A stretch of DNA of 64,000 bases from Coprothermobacter platensis DSM 11748. GTDB lineage: Bacteria; Coprothermobacterota; Coprothermobacteria; Coprothermobacterales; Coprothermobacteraceae. The stretch covers positions 315,468-379,467 of the forward strand of contig NZ_KB899040.1 in NCBI RefSeq assembly GCF_000378005.1, given 5' to 3'. Below, piece after piece: positions 50,317-59,581 of the stretch. The position numbers were made by a program, and so were the translations under genes. Every line of letters starts with the position of its first letter. The first letter of the stretch is position 1. The notes beneath the pieces were generated by a model, which was given only the letters and a program-made list of their open reading frames with translations, was not told where the DNA came from and made no database searches.

Positions 50317-51305
50317 AGCTATTTGCTAATTCTAAACAAGGTACTTTTTGCTTAGCTTGTCCTCGGGCTTGTAATTTAAGCCGTGTTAAGGCATATTGTG
50401 GCGTAAGGTCTGCTCATGGAGAGAATGTTACCTGTGATGTGTATGGCTTGGTAAGTAGTTTGGCAATCGACCCAGTGGAGAAAAAACCAGTATTTCATTA
50501 TATGCCTTCCAGCGATGTGCTTTCTGTGGGTACGCTCGGTTGCAATATGCGCTGCAAGGGATGTCAGAATTGGGAAATAGCTCATCGTGATTTAGATACA
50601 TATCATTGGCAACTCAAAAAAATAATGCCTGATGCTTTGTCTGATTTGGCTTTGGCGCATGCCCAAGGCGTCGCCTGGACCTATAATGAACCAACGGTGT
50701 GGGCAGAATACGTTCATGATAGCGCAGAACTCTGCAAGGCAAAAGGGCTCTTCACGATTGTCGTTACGAACGGTTATTACTCGGTTCAGACATTTGCCCT
50801 ATGGGAACCTGTCATCGACGTATTCCGCATCGATATCAAGGGCTATTCCGATAGTACTTATGATAAGTTTGCTCCCGGGGTTAAAGCCTCCGTAGTATTA
50901 GAAAATGTTGAGAGAGCGATTTCTCATGGTAAGCATGTAGAGGTAGTAACGAATGTGATGCCAGGCATCAATGATAGTGATCTGCCAGATATCGCATCAT
51001 TCTTAGTACACCTTAGTCCTGACATTCCTTGGCACATCACGCGTTTTTTTCCTGATTTTGAGCTTTCCGAGTTAAAACCTACACCAATTAAGACGCTGAC
51101 GGATGCCCGGGCCATGGCCATGGATAAGGGACTGCATTATGTTTACGTGGGAAACGTTGATATGGCAGAAGTGGAAAACACTGTATGCCCTTCTTGTGGT
51201 AAGCTTTTAATTGAACGTAAAGGGCTTCTCGTTACGCATAACTTCATTGTGAATGATAGATGCCCTAATTGTGGACAAAAAATCTACGGACGATTTGGAG
51301 GTTAG
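50313..51305 (+). CDS. amrS: AmmeMemoRadiSam system radical SAM enzyme
   Basis: A 330-aa radical SAM protein. An N-terminal Cys group ('CLACPRAC...YCGVR') precedes the C-x3-C-x2-C cluster at Cys77, Cys81 and Cys84 ('CNMRCKGC'), then 'AWTYNEPTVW' and 'VFRIDIKGYSD', which identify the AmrS family (related to pyruvate formate-lyase activating enzymes). It ends in a zinc ribbon 'CPSCG...CPNCGQ', an addition not in every member. It overlaps amrA by four bases. Confidence 0.92.
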   Translation: MKLFANSKQGTFCLACPRACNLSRVKAYCGVRSAHGENVTCDVYGLVSSLAIDPVEKKPVFHYMPSSDVLSVGTLGCNMRCKGCQNWEIAHRDLDTYHWQLKKIMPDALSDLALAHAQGVAWTYNEPTVWAEYVHDSAELCKAKGLFTIVVTNGYYSVQTFALWEPVIDVFRIDIKGYSDSTYDKFAPGVKASVVLENVERAISHGKHVEVVTNVMPGINDSDLPDIASFLVHLSPDIPWHITRFFPDFELSELKPTPIKTLTDARAMAMDKGLHYVYVGNVDMAEVENTVCPSCGKLLIERKGLLVTHNFIVNDRCPNCGQKIYGRFGG

Positions 51306-51308
51306 TAA

Positions 51309-51551
51309 TTGAGGCGAAAGAGTTCTCTACCACTGGTATGGAGCATACTCATCGGTTTGTTCTTGGGAACGTACCTGGGTTACATCCTGGGTAACTATAT
51401 ACCTTTCTTCAGTCATGCATGGAATCTGCAGCTGGGGCCGTTAGCGTTAGATTTGGGTTTTTTGAAGCTGCAGTTTAACATAGCTTTGGGTATCAACGCC
51501 ATGTCACTTTTGGGCGTTTTGTTTATGTTGTATGTGTATTTGGTTCAATAA
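51309..51551 (+). CDS. DUF4321 family small membrane protein
   Basis: An 80-aa protein with two transmembrane helices ('VWSILIGLFLGTYLGYILG' and 'ALGINAMSLLGVLFMLYVYL') and the middle segment 'LGPLALDLGFLKLQFNI' typical of DUF4321. It is usually beside maf/rad or mreB in clostridia and is of unknown function. The start is TTG 51309 with GGAGG about 9 bases upstream. The 50-base gap before mreB is the longest in this run. Confidence 0.82.
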   Translation: MRRKSSLPLVWSILIGLFLGTYLGYILGNYIPFFSHAWNLQLGPLALDLGFLKLQFNIALGINAMSLLGVLFMLYVYLVQ

Positions 51552-51601
51552 AACACATGCTAAAAAGGAAAATATAGAGGAAAATAGGAGGTTTTAAAAC
51601 G

Positions 51602-52609
51602 ATGCCAATAGATTTAGGGATAGATCTCGGTACAGCGAATAGCTTGGTTGCGGTAAAAGGTAAAGGAATCGTAGTAAGTGAACCGTCTGTGGTGGGTTTG
51701 GATAGAACGACGCAAAAGGTGTTAAAGGTGGGTAATGAGGCCTTCGAAATGGCCGGAAAGACGCCGGAAAACATCGTTGTAATAAGACCGTTGAAGAGTG
51801 GTGTCATTGCAGACGATTACACCACGGAGATCATGGTTAAATACCTCATAAGTAAGGCAAAAGGTCACGCCAGCTTTTCTGTTTTCCCCCAGCGTCTTCG
51901 CGTTGTCGTGGGTGTTCCTACCGGTGCAACGCCTGTTGAAAGAAAAGCTGTAGAAGATGCTTGCAGAAATGCGGGTGCCAGAGATGTTTGGGTAGTACAA
52001 GAACCTTTGGCAGCAGCAGTAGGTGCGGGTTTACCTATTACGGAACCCAGAGGTAACATGATTGTGGACATAGGTGGTGGAACTACCGAAGCTGCTGTTA
52101 TCTCTTTGGGCGGCTTGGTTTCTTGGAAGTCAGTTCCGGTTGCTGGTGATGCTTTCACGGAGCGCATAATCGATTTTGTGAAAAACGAATACAACCTGTT
52201 CATCGGCGAACGTACGGCCGAAATGATAAAGATAAATATCGGATCTGCTTATCCCATGGAAAAGATGCAGATGGAAGTTACGGGCCGCGACTTACTTACA
52301 GGTTTGCCAAAACGTGTAACGATTTCCTCCGATGCCGTTCGCGATGCTTTCAAGGATTTGTTGGGCACGTTAGTTGATGCTGTAAAGGCTACACTGGAAA
52401 CTACACCGCCTGAATTGATTGCAGATATCATGGAAACAGGTTTCTATCTAACCGGTGGTGGATCTTTGCTTAAAGGTGTAGATAGGCTTCTAAGTGAACG
52501 CACGGGTGTTCCTGTCCACGAAGTAGAAGATCCATTGACCGCTGTAGCACGCGGAGCTGGCATAATAGCTGGCAATATGGAGCTTCTGAAAGAAATACTA
52601 CAAGCGTGA
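51602..52609 (+). CDS. mreB: Rod-shape actin homologue MreB
   Basis: A 335-aa actin-like ATPase guiding lateral wall synthesis. 'GIDLGTANSLV' (phosphate 1), 'VQEPLAAAVGAGLPI', 'MIVDIGGGTTEAAVISLGG' (phosphate 2) and 'GFYLTGGGSLLKGVD' (adenosine) are all present. A strong AGGAGG precedes it. It begins the mreB-mreC-mreD-PBP2-minC-minD-minE-rodA cluster, the usual order in Firmicutes. Confidence 0.97.
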   Translation: MPIDLGIDLGTANSLVAVKGKGIVVSEPSVVGLDRTTQKVLKVGNEAFEMAGKTPENIVVIRPLKSGVIADDYTTEIMVKYLISKAKGHASFSVFPQRLRVVVGVPTGATPVERKAVEDACRNAGARDVWVVQEPLAAAVGAGLPITEPRGNMIVDIGGGTTEAAVISLGGLVSWKSVPVAGDAFTERIIDFVKNEYNLFIGERTAEMIKINIGSAYPMEKMQMEVTGRDLLTGLPKRVTISSDAVRDAFKDLLGTLVDAVKATLETTPPELIADIMETGFYLTGGGSLLKGVDRLLSERTGVPVHEVEDPLTAVARGAGIIAGNMELLKEILQA

Positions 52610-52615
52610 GCATGA

Positions 52616-53299
52616 ATGAAGGTAAATCTTGCCCGGATCTTAGAGTGGACCATAGCTGCTTTATTGATCTTGGCTGTCTTTACCACGGTAAGTTGGAATA
52701 CTTTTTTTAGCTATGTCTCCAGACCGTTTCTGTGGATAAGGACTGGCGTATACAGGGTCAGTGATGCCATATCTACGTTCTATTGGTGGAACACCGATGG
52801 ACGTGATGTGTATGAACGGATGCTATCTCAGAATGAAAAGTCGCTTGTTCGCAGTGTTACAGGCAGCGTCAGGTTTGGGCAGATAAAGGTTATTGGTCTA
52901 AGGTGGGATAAGGATCATATCGAACTAATTGCCACAGGGGTCAAACCGCAGGTAGGCGACTTGATAACCACTGACACGGATATTTTGGTGGGCCAGGTTA
53001 GTCAGATTACGGGGAATGACTTCATTATACGTACTGTTTATGACAAGAGCTTCAGCGTTCCTGCAGTCATTTCCCGCACTGGTGCTGTGGGTAGACTTTT
53101 TTATCAAAAGAATCAATTGACCTTTCAGCCGGTAGGTTATGAAGATATTCTTCCGGGTGATTACATCGTTGTGCCTACGTCAACACCACTTCTCGTAGCT
53201 ATAGTCAGTGATGTTTCAGACAAGCAGTACATAAAGGCGAATACGGTTTTGGTTGACTTAAGAACGTATGGCTTAAAATTGTGGCATAAAACATGGTAG
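52616..53299 (+). CDS. mreC: Rod-shape protein MreC
   Basis: A 227-aa periplasmic-face scaffold: a short cytoplasmic tail, one transmembrane helix (about 10-30), a brief coiled coil (about 55-75) and a double beta-barrel with 'GLRWDKDHIELIATG', 'VGQVSQITGNDFII' and 'AVGRLFYQ'. It is on the short side (270-300 aa is usual) because the coiled coil is reduced. It links MreB to PBP2. It overlaps the next gene by seven bases. Confidence 0.88.
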   Translation: MKVNLARILEWTIAALLILAVFTTVSWNTFFSYVSRPFLWIRTGVYRVSDAISTFYWWNTDGRDVYERMLSQNEKSLVRSVTGSVRFGQIKVIGLRWDKDHIELIATGVKPQVGDLITTDTDILVGQVSQITGNDFIIRTVYDKSFSVPAVISRTGAVGRLFYQKNQLTFQPVGYEDILPGDYIVVPTSTPLLVAIVSDVSDKQYIKANTVLVDLRTYGLKLWHKTW

Positions 53300-53622
53300 A
53301 AAGTCTGTTTTTCTTGGTCACAGGTATGATGTTCTTTCCGCCGTTGGCTATAATGAGAGTGCGGGCTTTGCTTAATAATCTCGGGTTTTGGTCCTGGGTT
53401 GTCGTTTTTATCTTGGCTTTGGGTTTTGATGGTGCATACATGCACCCATTTTCGCTTTGCACCGTCGGTCTTTTACTTATGGCACAGATATTTGAATGGA
53501 ATTGGAAAAAGCTTTTTGGCATCATGGCTGCTGTAGTAGTGCTTTGGGGCTTTATTGTAAATTGGTGGGCGATGCTCATCTTACCACTTGTCTTAATAGA
53601 GGCGTGGGCGGATGCGGAGTAA
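53293..53622 (+). CDS. mreD: Short MreD-like membrane protein
   Basis: A 109-aa protein with about four transmembrane helices, lying exactly where mreD belongs, between mreC and PBP2, and overlapping both. It is shorter than standard MreD (about 160 aa) and sequence signatures are weak, so the name rests mainly on position and topology. Confidence 0.6.
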   Translation: MVESLFFLVTGMMFFPPLAIMRVRALLNNLGFWSWVVVFILALGFDGAYMHPFSLCTVGLLLMAQIFEWNWKKLFGIMAAVVVLWGFIVNWWAMLILPLVLIEAWADAE

Positions 53623-55336
53623 TAAGGTTCTTTACGCATTAGGTTCGTTGGTTCTAATCGTGATGGGTTTGTTCTTGTGGCGTCTTTACTATCTTCAAGT
53701 TGATCAATATGATTACTATGCTGTAAGGGAGAAAAACAACTATACCCGTTACGTGACTGAAGAACCTGTGCGTGGACGCATTCTGGATACCAAGGGTAGA
53801 GTACTGGCTTATGATGAAGTAGCATACAATGTGGCTGTAGTTCCATCGTTAACGAAAAGTGCTTCAGCGACAAAACAGCACTTATTGCAGTTAGGGGCAA
53901 AGCAAGCAGATATCGAAGCAGCCTTTGAAAGCAGTGAGCTTTATCCATTTCAGCCTATAACGGTCATACAAGACTTGGATGAATCAAAACGTTTAAAAGT
54001 GCTGGAAGTCGAAAATGATGACCCCGCTATCAAACTGGTAATGGGTTCTAAGCGCATTTACCCATATGGTGAATTGGGTGCGTTTATAACGGGTTACGTG
54101 GGTAAAGCTTCAAAAGAAGACCTGCAGAGTGATTCCAATTTGAGACCAAGCAGCATCGTTGGCAAGATGGCTGCTGAAAAAGTTTTTGATAGTTATTTGC
54201 GTGGACAACCTGGAATCACTGAGGTTTTAGTAAACGTTTCAGGTAAGGTTATCAAAGAAAAAACGGTTTCTACTCCTGTTAAGGGCTATGATGTTTACTT
54301 GACAGTGGACATGGATTTGCAAAAAATCGCATGGGATGCAGTGGGCAATGAAGTAGGAGGGGTAATCGCGGCCAATCCAAAGGATGGAAGTATTTATGCT
54401 TTAGTTTCTAAGCCAAGTTTTGATCCCAACGTTTTCATAAAAGGCATCGACCAGGCAACGTGGCAACAATATGAGAAAAACAGCAGTTTGGTTAACAGGA
54501 TGACAAAATCGCAAATCCCTGCTGGCTCAACTTTCAAAGTCGTCACCGGGTTAGCAGGTCTTTACTATCATGCTATTACGCCCGATTTTACCATAAATGA
54601 CCCTGGGTATCTTCAGATCGGTTCCACAAGAGTATGGAATTACCATCACAGAAGTTATGGCACGGTGGATTTCATAAAAGGATTGGCCATGTCAGACAAC
54701 GTTTATTTTGGCACTGTGGGCCTTAGAGCTGGCATAGATAACATATATAAAGTGGCAAATACCATGGGGTTGACAACTTATCCATGGATTGAATATGATT
54801 CTGTGAGCAAAGGGACCGTACCAAATCAGGCATGGAAGCTAAAGAACATAGGTGAACCATGGTATCCTGGCGATACAGTTAACACAAGTATCGGGCAGGG
54901 GTATGTAGCTGTTTCTCCCATTCTCATGGCGCAAGTGTATCAGCAGATAATAAACGATGGGCAGCTTTATAAATTTAGGCTTCTTAAGGAAGTGAAAGAC
55001 GGGAAAACGCTTATATTACAAGGGAAGCCCGAATCAAGAGCGCAAAGCACCATTTACAAATCATGGTTCCCTGTAATAAAAGAGGGTATGAAGGCTGGTG
55101 TGGACTGGGGCCTTCTCACAGGGTTGAAATCAAACCTTTACACTGCTGCGGGGAAGAGTGGTACCGCAGAGACCGAACGTGCAAACAAATACCATAAGTG
55201 GCTCATCGCCTACGCTAATTACGATGCACCAGAGATTATGGTAGTTTCTTTAAGGTTGTACACCACCGATACAGAGCCTGTTAAAATTACTAAGACAGTT
55301 ATGGAGGGTTATTTCCGTGGAAAAACAGTTCGTTAA
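53612..55336 (+). CDS. mrdA: Penicillin-binding protein 2
   Basis: A 574-aa class B transpeptidase for cell elongation. One N-terminal helix (about 6-26) is followed by a dimerisation domain with 'EEPVRGRILDTKGRVLAY', and a transpeptidase domain with catalytic 'PAGSTFKV' (SxxK), 'MSDNVYFG' (SxN) and 'GKSGTAE' (KSG in place of the commoner KTG). It overlaps minC by 20 bases. RodA at the end of the cluster is its glycosyltransferase partner. Confidence 0.94.
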   Translation: MRSNKVLYALGSLVLIVMGLFLWRLYYLQVDQYDYYAVREKNNYTRYVTEEPVRGRILDTKGRVLAYDEVAYNVAVVPSLTKSASATKQHLLQLGAKQADIEAAFESSELYPFQPITVIQDLDESKRLKVLEVENDDPAIKLVMGSKRIYPYGELGAFITGYVGKASKEDLQSDSNLRPSSIVGKMAAEKVFDSYLRGQPGITEVLVNVSGKVIKEKTVSTPVKGYDVYLTVDMDLQKIAWDAVGNEVGGVIAANPKDGSIYALVSKPSFDPNVFIKGIDQATWQQYEKNSSLVNRMTKSQIPAGSTFKVVTGLAGLYYHAITPDFTINDPGYLQIGSTRVWNYHHRSYGTVDFIKGLAMSDNVYFGTVGLRAGIDNIYKVANTMGLTTYPWIEYDSVSKGTVPNQAWKLKNIGEPWYPGDTVNTSIGQGYVAVSPILMAQVYQQIINDGQLYKFRLLKEVKDGKTLILQGKPESRAQSTIYKSWFPVIKEGMKAGVDWGLLTGLKSNLYTAAGKSGTAETERANKYHKWLIAYANYDAPEIMVVSLRLYTTDTEPVKITKTVMEGYFRGKTVR

Positions 55337-55964
55337 ACTATCTGGTTTGAAAGAGGGATATCTGGTGGAATATAACGGGGATAATCCCCAAGAATTGTCA
55401 AATATCCTTACAAAGTATTTATCTTCTTATGGTGAATTGCTAAAAGAGCATACGTTATTTGTCCGTTCTGGTCTTGATGAACAAGCCCTTAACATAGTAA
55501 GAAAGAATCTCGAGCAATTTGGTTTTAGCAACCGTGTTTTACCTTATAAACAAGAAGCAGCGCCGAAGGAAGAGAAACGAGAACGAACTGCCGGCAAAGC
55601 ATTAAAAAATGCTGAATTGCTTTTTCGTATGGTTACCGGACCGCTGCGTGGTGGAGAAAACATTTATTCAAATGAGGGCGTTTTCCTTTGGGGCGATTTG
55701 CACAAAGATGGCATAATAAAGGCCCCTTGTGTTATTGTTATGGGAAAGGCGGCTGGCAAGGTAGTTGTTCCTGAAGGATCTTTTGCTTTATTCCGTCAGT
55801 GCGAAGGAGCGTCAGTGCAGGTGGGTGATGTTCTTTATGTCGATATTTCTTCGAAAACATGGATACTTGTAAGTGATACAGAACCAAATACGATAGAGGT
55901 TTTCACAGATGAAAAACAGGCTGGGAGGAGGATAAGCCAATGGCTGGACAATGTGTTGTTGTGA
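55317..55964 (+). CDS. minC: Septum-site inhibitor MinC
   Basis: A 215-aa protein. The N-terminal domain (about 1-85) inhibits FtsZ; the C-terminal beta helix has the pattern 'PLRGGENIYSNEG', 'WGDLHKDGIIKA', 'VIVMGKAAGKVVVPEG', binding MinD. Divergence is high in the N-terminal half. The GTG start lies within the mrdA 3' end. Order with minD and minE makes the call firm. Confidence 0.88.
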   Translation: MEKQFVKLSGLKEGYLVEYNGDNPQELSNILTKYLSSYGELLKEHTLFVRSGLDEQALNIVRKNLEQFGFSNRVLPYKQEAAPKEEKRERTAGKALKNAELLFRMVTGPLRGGENIYSNEGVFLWGDLHKDGIIKAPCVIVMGKAAGKVVVPEGSFALFRQCEGASVQVGDVLYVDISSKTWILVSDTEPNTIEVFTDEKQAGRRISQWLDNVLL

Positions 55965-56743
55965 CGTCCGGAAAAGGTGGAGTTGGAAAAACCACGATTA
56001 CAGCTAACGTGGGATATGGCTTGGCGTCACTGGGTAAAAGGGTTTTGCTCATTGATGGTGATATAGGGTTAAAGAACTTGGATAGTGTGTTGGGCCTCGA
56101 GAGGCGTGTTGTGTACGACTTGTTCGATGTTATCAGTGGCAGAGTAGATTTGAAAGATGCGCTGGTAAAAGACAAACGTCTCCCTGAGAACCTGTTTCTG
56201 TTGGCTGCGTCTCAAACACATTTCAAGGAAGATGTCCCTGAAGACAAGTTCAGCACTGTGGTAGCGCAGGCAAAAGAAATGTTTGAATATGTGTTTGTGG
56301 ACAGCCCTGCAGGTATTGAGCATGGTTTTCGTATAAGCAGTCGTTTTGCCGATAGGGCGGTTGTTGTTACCGTGCCTGAGGTTCCATCCATTCGAGATGT
56401 TGATCGTGTCGTAGGATTGTTAGAAAACTACAAAGTGAAGATCGATGGGGTAGTTATAAACAGGCTCAATCAATCATTGGTAAAGCAGGGAAATATGCTT
56501 TCGCCAGACGATATACTGGATCTTTTGGAGATTCCTTTATTGGGTGTGGTTCCTGACGATACGCTTATTGTCCAAGCAGTGAACCAAGGGGAACCGTTGC
56601 TTTCTAAGTATCCATCTTCACCTGTGGCACATGCATACTTGAATATTGCTCATAAACTGCTGGATCCTGATTATGTTGCTCAAGAGGTAAAAAAACCGAA
56701 GAGTTTTTGGTCCATATTCGGTTTTTTAAGAGGTGAAGGCTAA
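55940..56743 (+). CDS. minD: Septum-site determining ATPase MinD
   Basis: A 267-aa ParA-like ATPase. Deviant Walker A 'SGKGGVGKTT' (about residues 10-19), 'LLIDGDIGLKNLD', and 'VFVDSPAGIEHGF' are present. The C-terminal 'KPKSFWSIFGFLRGEG' is an amphipathic membrane-targeting helix. It recruits MinC and is released by MinE. It shares its last base with the ATG of minE. Confidence 0.96.
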   Translation: MAGQCVVVTSGKGGVGKTTITANVGYGLASLGKRVLLIDGDIGLKNLDSVLGLERRVVYDLFDVISGRVDLKDALVKDKRLPENLFLLAASQTHFKEDVPEDKFSTVVAQAKEMFEYVFVDSPAGIEHGFRISSRFADRAVVVTVPEVPSIRDVDRVVGLLENYKVKIDGVVINRLNQSLVKQGNMLSPDDILDLLEIPLLGVVPDDTLIVQAVNQGEPLLSKYPSSPVAHAYLNIAHKLLDPDYVAQEVKKPKSFWSIFGFLRGEG

Positions 56744-57000
56744 TGTCCTGGTTCAGTGACCTTTTTGGAAAGCACACAAAAGATGACGCGAAGCAGCGTT
56801 TGGAAGTGATGTTGATCCACGACCGAGGTCTTTTTGACAACGCTGATTTGGAGCAGATGGAGAAGGAAATATTAGCCGTAGTAAAACGTTACGCAGACAT
56901 AGAAACCGGCGCAGCAGAAATAAACGCCGACCGTTTGGAAAATGGTCGGTTACTGCTTAGCATAAGAGTGCCGGTTAGTGGGCAGAAGACTCGACGGTGA
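56743..57000 (+). CDS. minE: Cell division topological factor MinE
   Basis: An 85-aa protein with an amphipathic N terminus ('SWFSDLFGK'), the MinD-stimulating 'AKQRLEVMLIHDRG' segment and the C-terminal topological domain with 'EILAVVKRYADI'. The presence of MinE implies pole-to-pole oscillation rather than a DivIVA-based Min system. The stop overlaps the rodA GTG. Confidence 0.93.
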   Translation: MSWFSDLFGKHTKDDAKQRLEVMLIHDRGLFDNADLEQMEKEILAVVKRYADIETGAAEINADRLENGRLLLSIRVPVSGQKTRR

Positions 57001-58091
57001 AGGTTCGTTTATTTTTTGCTTTTGTCTGTGTTATAAGTGCTTTGTTCTTGGTGGCTTTCGGGCTGGTGGGTATATCAGCCGCCACTCAACCTGGTTACGA
57101 GTTTAGTAGTTTTTTTACGGATTCTGTGCGAACGCAAGTTTTTGCTTTTGCCGCTGGTCTCATAATAGGTTTAGTCGTTCTTTATATTGGGTTTTCTTAT
57201 TTGCTTAGGATTGCACCTTATTTGGGTGGTATTTCCTTAGCACTTCTTGTGCTAACGCTGATTATCGGCCATGAGACGTATGGTGCGCAGCGTTGGATTT
57301 CCTTAGGTTTCTTTCAGTTTCAGCCGTCAGAACTTGCTAAACTGACCTTGCCGCTATTCCTTGTTTGGATTTCTGCTCATTTTAGTGGTTGGAGAAAATG
57401 GGTCGTGAGCACGTTGGTGGCTTTGTGTTTTATTGGATTAGTCATTATTCAGCCTGATTTAGGTACCAGCATTGTTTTACTTACAGAGTTTTTAGGTTTT
57501 CTCGTTGTGGATGGTATTAATTGGGGAGTGCTTTTCTCTGGCGTCTATGCCTTGATATTGATGTTTCCTGTACTTTGGGAAAAAGGTCTAAGAGATTATC
57601 AGCGTAGACGTCTTCTCAGTTTTCTTAACCCTTACGATGACACAACGAAAGATGGTTATAACTTGATCCAAGCCTGGACTGCCATTGGCGCTGGAGGTCT
57701 TAGGGGGAAAGGGCTTCAAGACGCATTTTTCCTTTACTATGGCTATTTGCCCGTGGATTATGCTGACTTCATTTTTGCGACAATTGCTTACGTTCTTGGT
57801 TTTTGGGGCGCCCTTGCTGTAATCATTTTGGTTTGCACATTCTTGCTGGGTGGCTTGGGCTATGCTTTCTTTGTTCCTAACCAAATTCAGCAGAAATTCT
57901 GTTTTATGGCACTATGCGCCTGGGCAGTACAGTTCGTTATAAATATTGGCATGAACCTGGGGCTCATGCCAATAACAGGGATACCGTTGCCTTTTATCAG
58001 TTATGGTGGCTCGGCAATTCTTATGAACACCGTAATGCTTTTTGTGTTCTTGTCCTATAGACCAGAACCTGAAGCACACGAAACGCATTAA
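56997..58091 (+). CDS. rodA: SEDS glycosyltransferase RodA
   Basis: A 364-aa SEDS protein with about 10 transmembrane helices that polymerises lipid II for elongation with PBP2. Motifs: 'QRWISLGFFQFQPSELAK', 'QPDLGTSIVL', 'GLRGKG', 'DFIFATIAYVLGFWG' and 'PLPFISYGGSA'. It is closer to RodA than FtsW by its cluster with mreBCD and mrdA. Its TAA shares bases with the stop of the convergent M16 peptidase gene; there is no terminator. Confidence 0.95.
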   Translation: MKVRLFFAFVCVISALFLVAFGLVGISAATQPGYEFSSFFTDSVRTQVFAFAAGLIIGLVVLYIGFSYLLRIAPYLGGISLALLVLTLIIGHETYGAQRWISLGFFQFQPSELAKLTLPLFLVWISAHFSGWRKWVVSTLVALCFIGLVIIQPDLGTSIVLLTEFLGFLVVDGINWGVLFSGVYALILMFPVLWEKGLRDYQRRRLLSFLNPYDDTTKDGYNLIQAWTAIGAGGLRGKGLQDAFFLYYGYLPVDYADFIFATIAYVLGFWGALAVIILVCTFLLGGLGYAFFVPNQIQQKFCFMALCAWAVQFVINIGMNLGLMPITGIPLPFISYGGSAILMNTVMLFVFLSYRPEPEAHETH

Positions 58092-59299
58092 GGCCCAAGA
58101 ACAACCTCTGCTGAGCCTCCATCCAGACTTTCTCTGAGTGCGCTACTTATTTTTCCCACATCAATACTTCGAATGTAGTTTATCTCACTGTCTGGATTCC
58201 AAATGATACCGCGCGACAGAAAGCGGTCTGCTAAAAGCATAGAAATGGTGGACGTGGACTCCAATCCCATAGTGTAAGCACCTAGTGTAAAGCGTTTAAA
58301 CTTTTCTAACTGTTCTTCATCCAACTCGCCTTGACTGAGTTTTTCCAGTTCTTCATCAACGATTTCCTTTGCTTTATCGAGGCCATTGGGTTTTAAGTCG
58401 CAAGCGATCACGAGTGATCCTGCCACAGATGTACCTTCTATGTTTGAATACACAGAATAGCTTAGACCTTCTTCCTCCCTAATTCTTAGGAAGAGCTGGC
58501 TGAAACTGGAGCCGCCTAAAATATTAGAGATTAATTGGTATGTGAAAATGTCATCGCTGGTTGTACTACTACCTCTCAGGGCCTTGCGGTAATACAGTTG
58601 CTGAGTATCTTCTCTAACCCGGGATTCTCCCGCGTGGAATGAAGGGGCGTCTATTGATAAGCGCTCACTGTTCAACTCGAACGGTGGGTGAAGTTTTTCA
58701 ATAAAAGATTGGACAACGTTTGCTTCCATGGGCCCGACCATGGCAATACAAGGTTTTCTTGAAAACATCGATTTCCAGAAGCTCTCTATCTTCGGCTTTG
58801 TGGCATTTTCTACATCTTCTCGTCTACCCGCTACATCTTCGCCCATGCGGTGTCCATCCCACATCAACTTTTGCAAATAGGAGTAAGCACGTTCTTCAGG
58901 CTGGTCTTCTGACATTTGGATCTCACTTATTACCACTTGCTTTTCTATAGAAAGAGCTGTTTCTTCTAAAAGTGGTTCATAAGCCAAACTGAATATGACA
59001 TCGACTGCGTTCTGCCAAAATGGTGCTGGTACAGTGGCTGTGAAGTATATTGCATCGAACGTTGTAAAACCGTTATAACGGCCACCGACACCTTCAATTT
59101 CCATAGCTAAATCTTTACTCGTGGGATACTTCTTTGTGCCCCTAAACACCATGTGTTCCAAAAGGTGAGCGTATCCTAACTGGCCTTCTTCTTCAGCCAT
59201 GGCTCCACCTGGTATAGCCATGGTGACAGAAAACACGCTGGTGTCTCGCTTCGCATATAAGCTCGAAAATGGTGTATCACCGATCAACTCAATATTCAT
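58088..59299 (-). CDS. M16 family zinc peptidase
   Basis: A 403-aa insulinase/processing-peptidase-like protein. The inverted zinc motif 'HLLEHMVFRGT' (HxxEH) is near residue 47, with the downstream Glu in 'KQVVISEIQMSED' about 75 residues later. Two M16 halves fit in this length. It is similar to YmxG/PqqL-type proteases of Firmicutes, which degrade small peptides. GGAGG lies 9 bases before the ATG. Confidence 0.9.
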   Translation of the reverse strand: MNIELIGDTPFSSLYAKRDTSVFSVTMAIPGGAMAEEEGQLGYAHLLEHMVFRGTKKYPTSKDLAMEIEGVGGRYNGFTTFDAIYFTATVPAPFWQNAVDVIFSLAYEPLLEETALSIEKQVVISEIQMSEDQPEERAYSYLQKLMWDGHRMGEDVAGRREDVENATKPKIESFWKSMFSRKPCIAMVGPMEANVVQSFIEKLHPPFELNSERLSIDAPSFHAGESRVREDTQQLYYRKALRGSSTTSDDIFTYQLISNILGGSSFSQLFLRIREEEGLSYSVYSNIEGTSVAGSLVIACDLKPNGLDKAKEIVDEELEKLSQGELDEEQLEKFKRFTLGAYTMGLESTSTISMLLADRFLSRGIIWNPDSEINYIRSIDVGKISSALRESLDGGSAEVVLGP

Positions 59300-59332
59300 G
59301 AGAATATTCCTCCGTTTTAACGTTTTTGAGTT

Positions 59333-59581
59333 CTAAGAAATGTCGTTACTCTTCTTCAAACGCTCTTCAAGCTGTGCTTTAGAAGGGCGCTCGTCGTTAA
59401 GAACTGTATACCGTGTATAGGCTACTGGTGTGTCTACTTCTATAACATCATTGATTTTTATAGTTTCTGACTGCTTTGCTGTTTTTCCGTTTATGCGCAC
59501 ATAGCCAGCTTGAATGATCTTTTGGGCTAAACTACGCCTTTTAATGATGCCGCTTTCCTTCAAAAACTTATCCAATCTCAT
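59333..59581 (-). CDS. rqcP: S4 RNA-binding protein, RqcP/YabO-like
   Basis: An 82-aa S4 domain protein. 'MRLDKFLKESGIIKRRSLAQKIIQAGYVRING' is the S4 start, as in RqcP, which helps the ribosome quality control factor RqcH add alanine tails, or the heat-shock protein Hsp15. It overlaps mazG by 14 bases; mazG-rqcP (yabN-yabO) is the standard Firmicutes pair, which favours RqcP. ATG 59581 is taken; the upstream ATG at 59608 lies within mazG and adds no homology. Confidence 0.85.
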   Translation of the reverse strand: MRLDKFLKESGIIKRRSLAQKIIQAGYVRINGKTAKQSETIKINDVIEVDTPVAYTRYTVLNDERPSKAQLEERLKKSNDIS

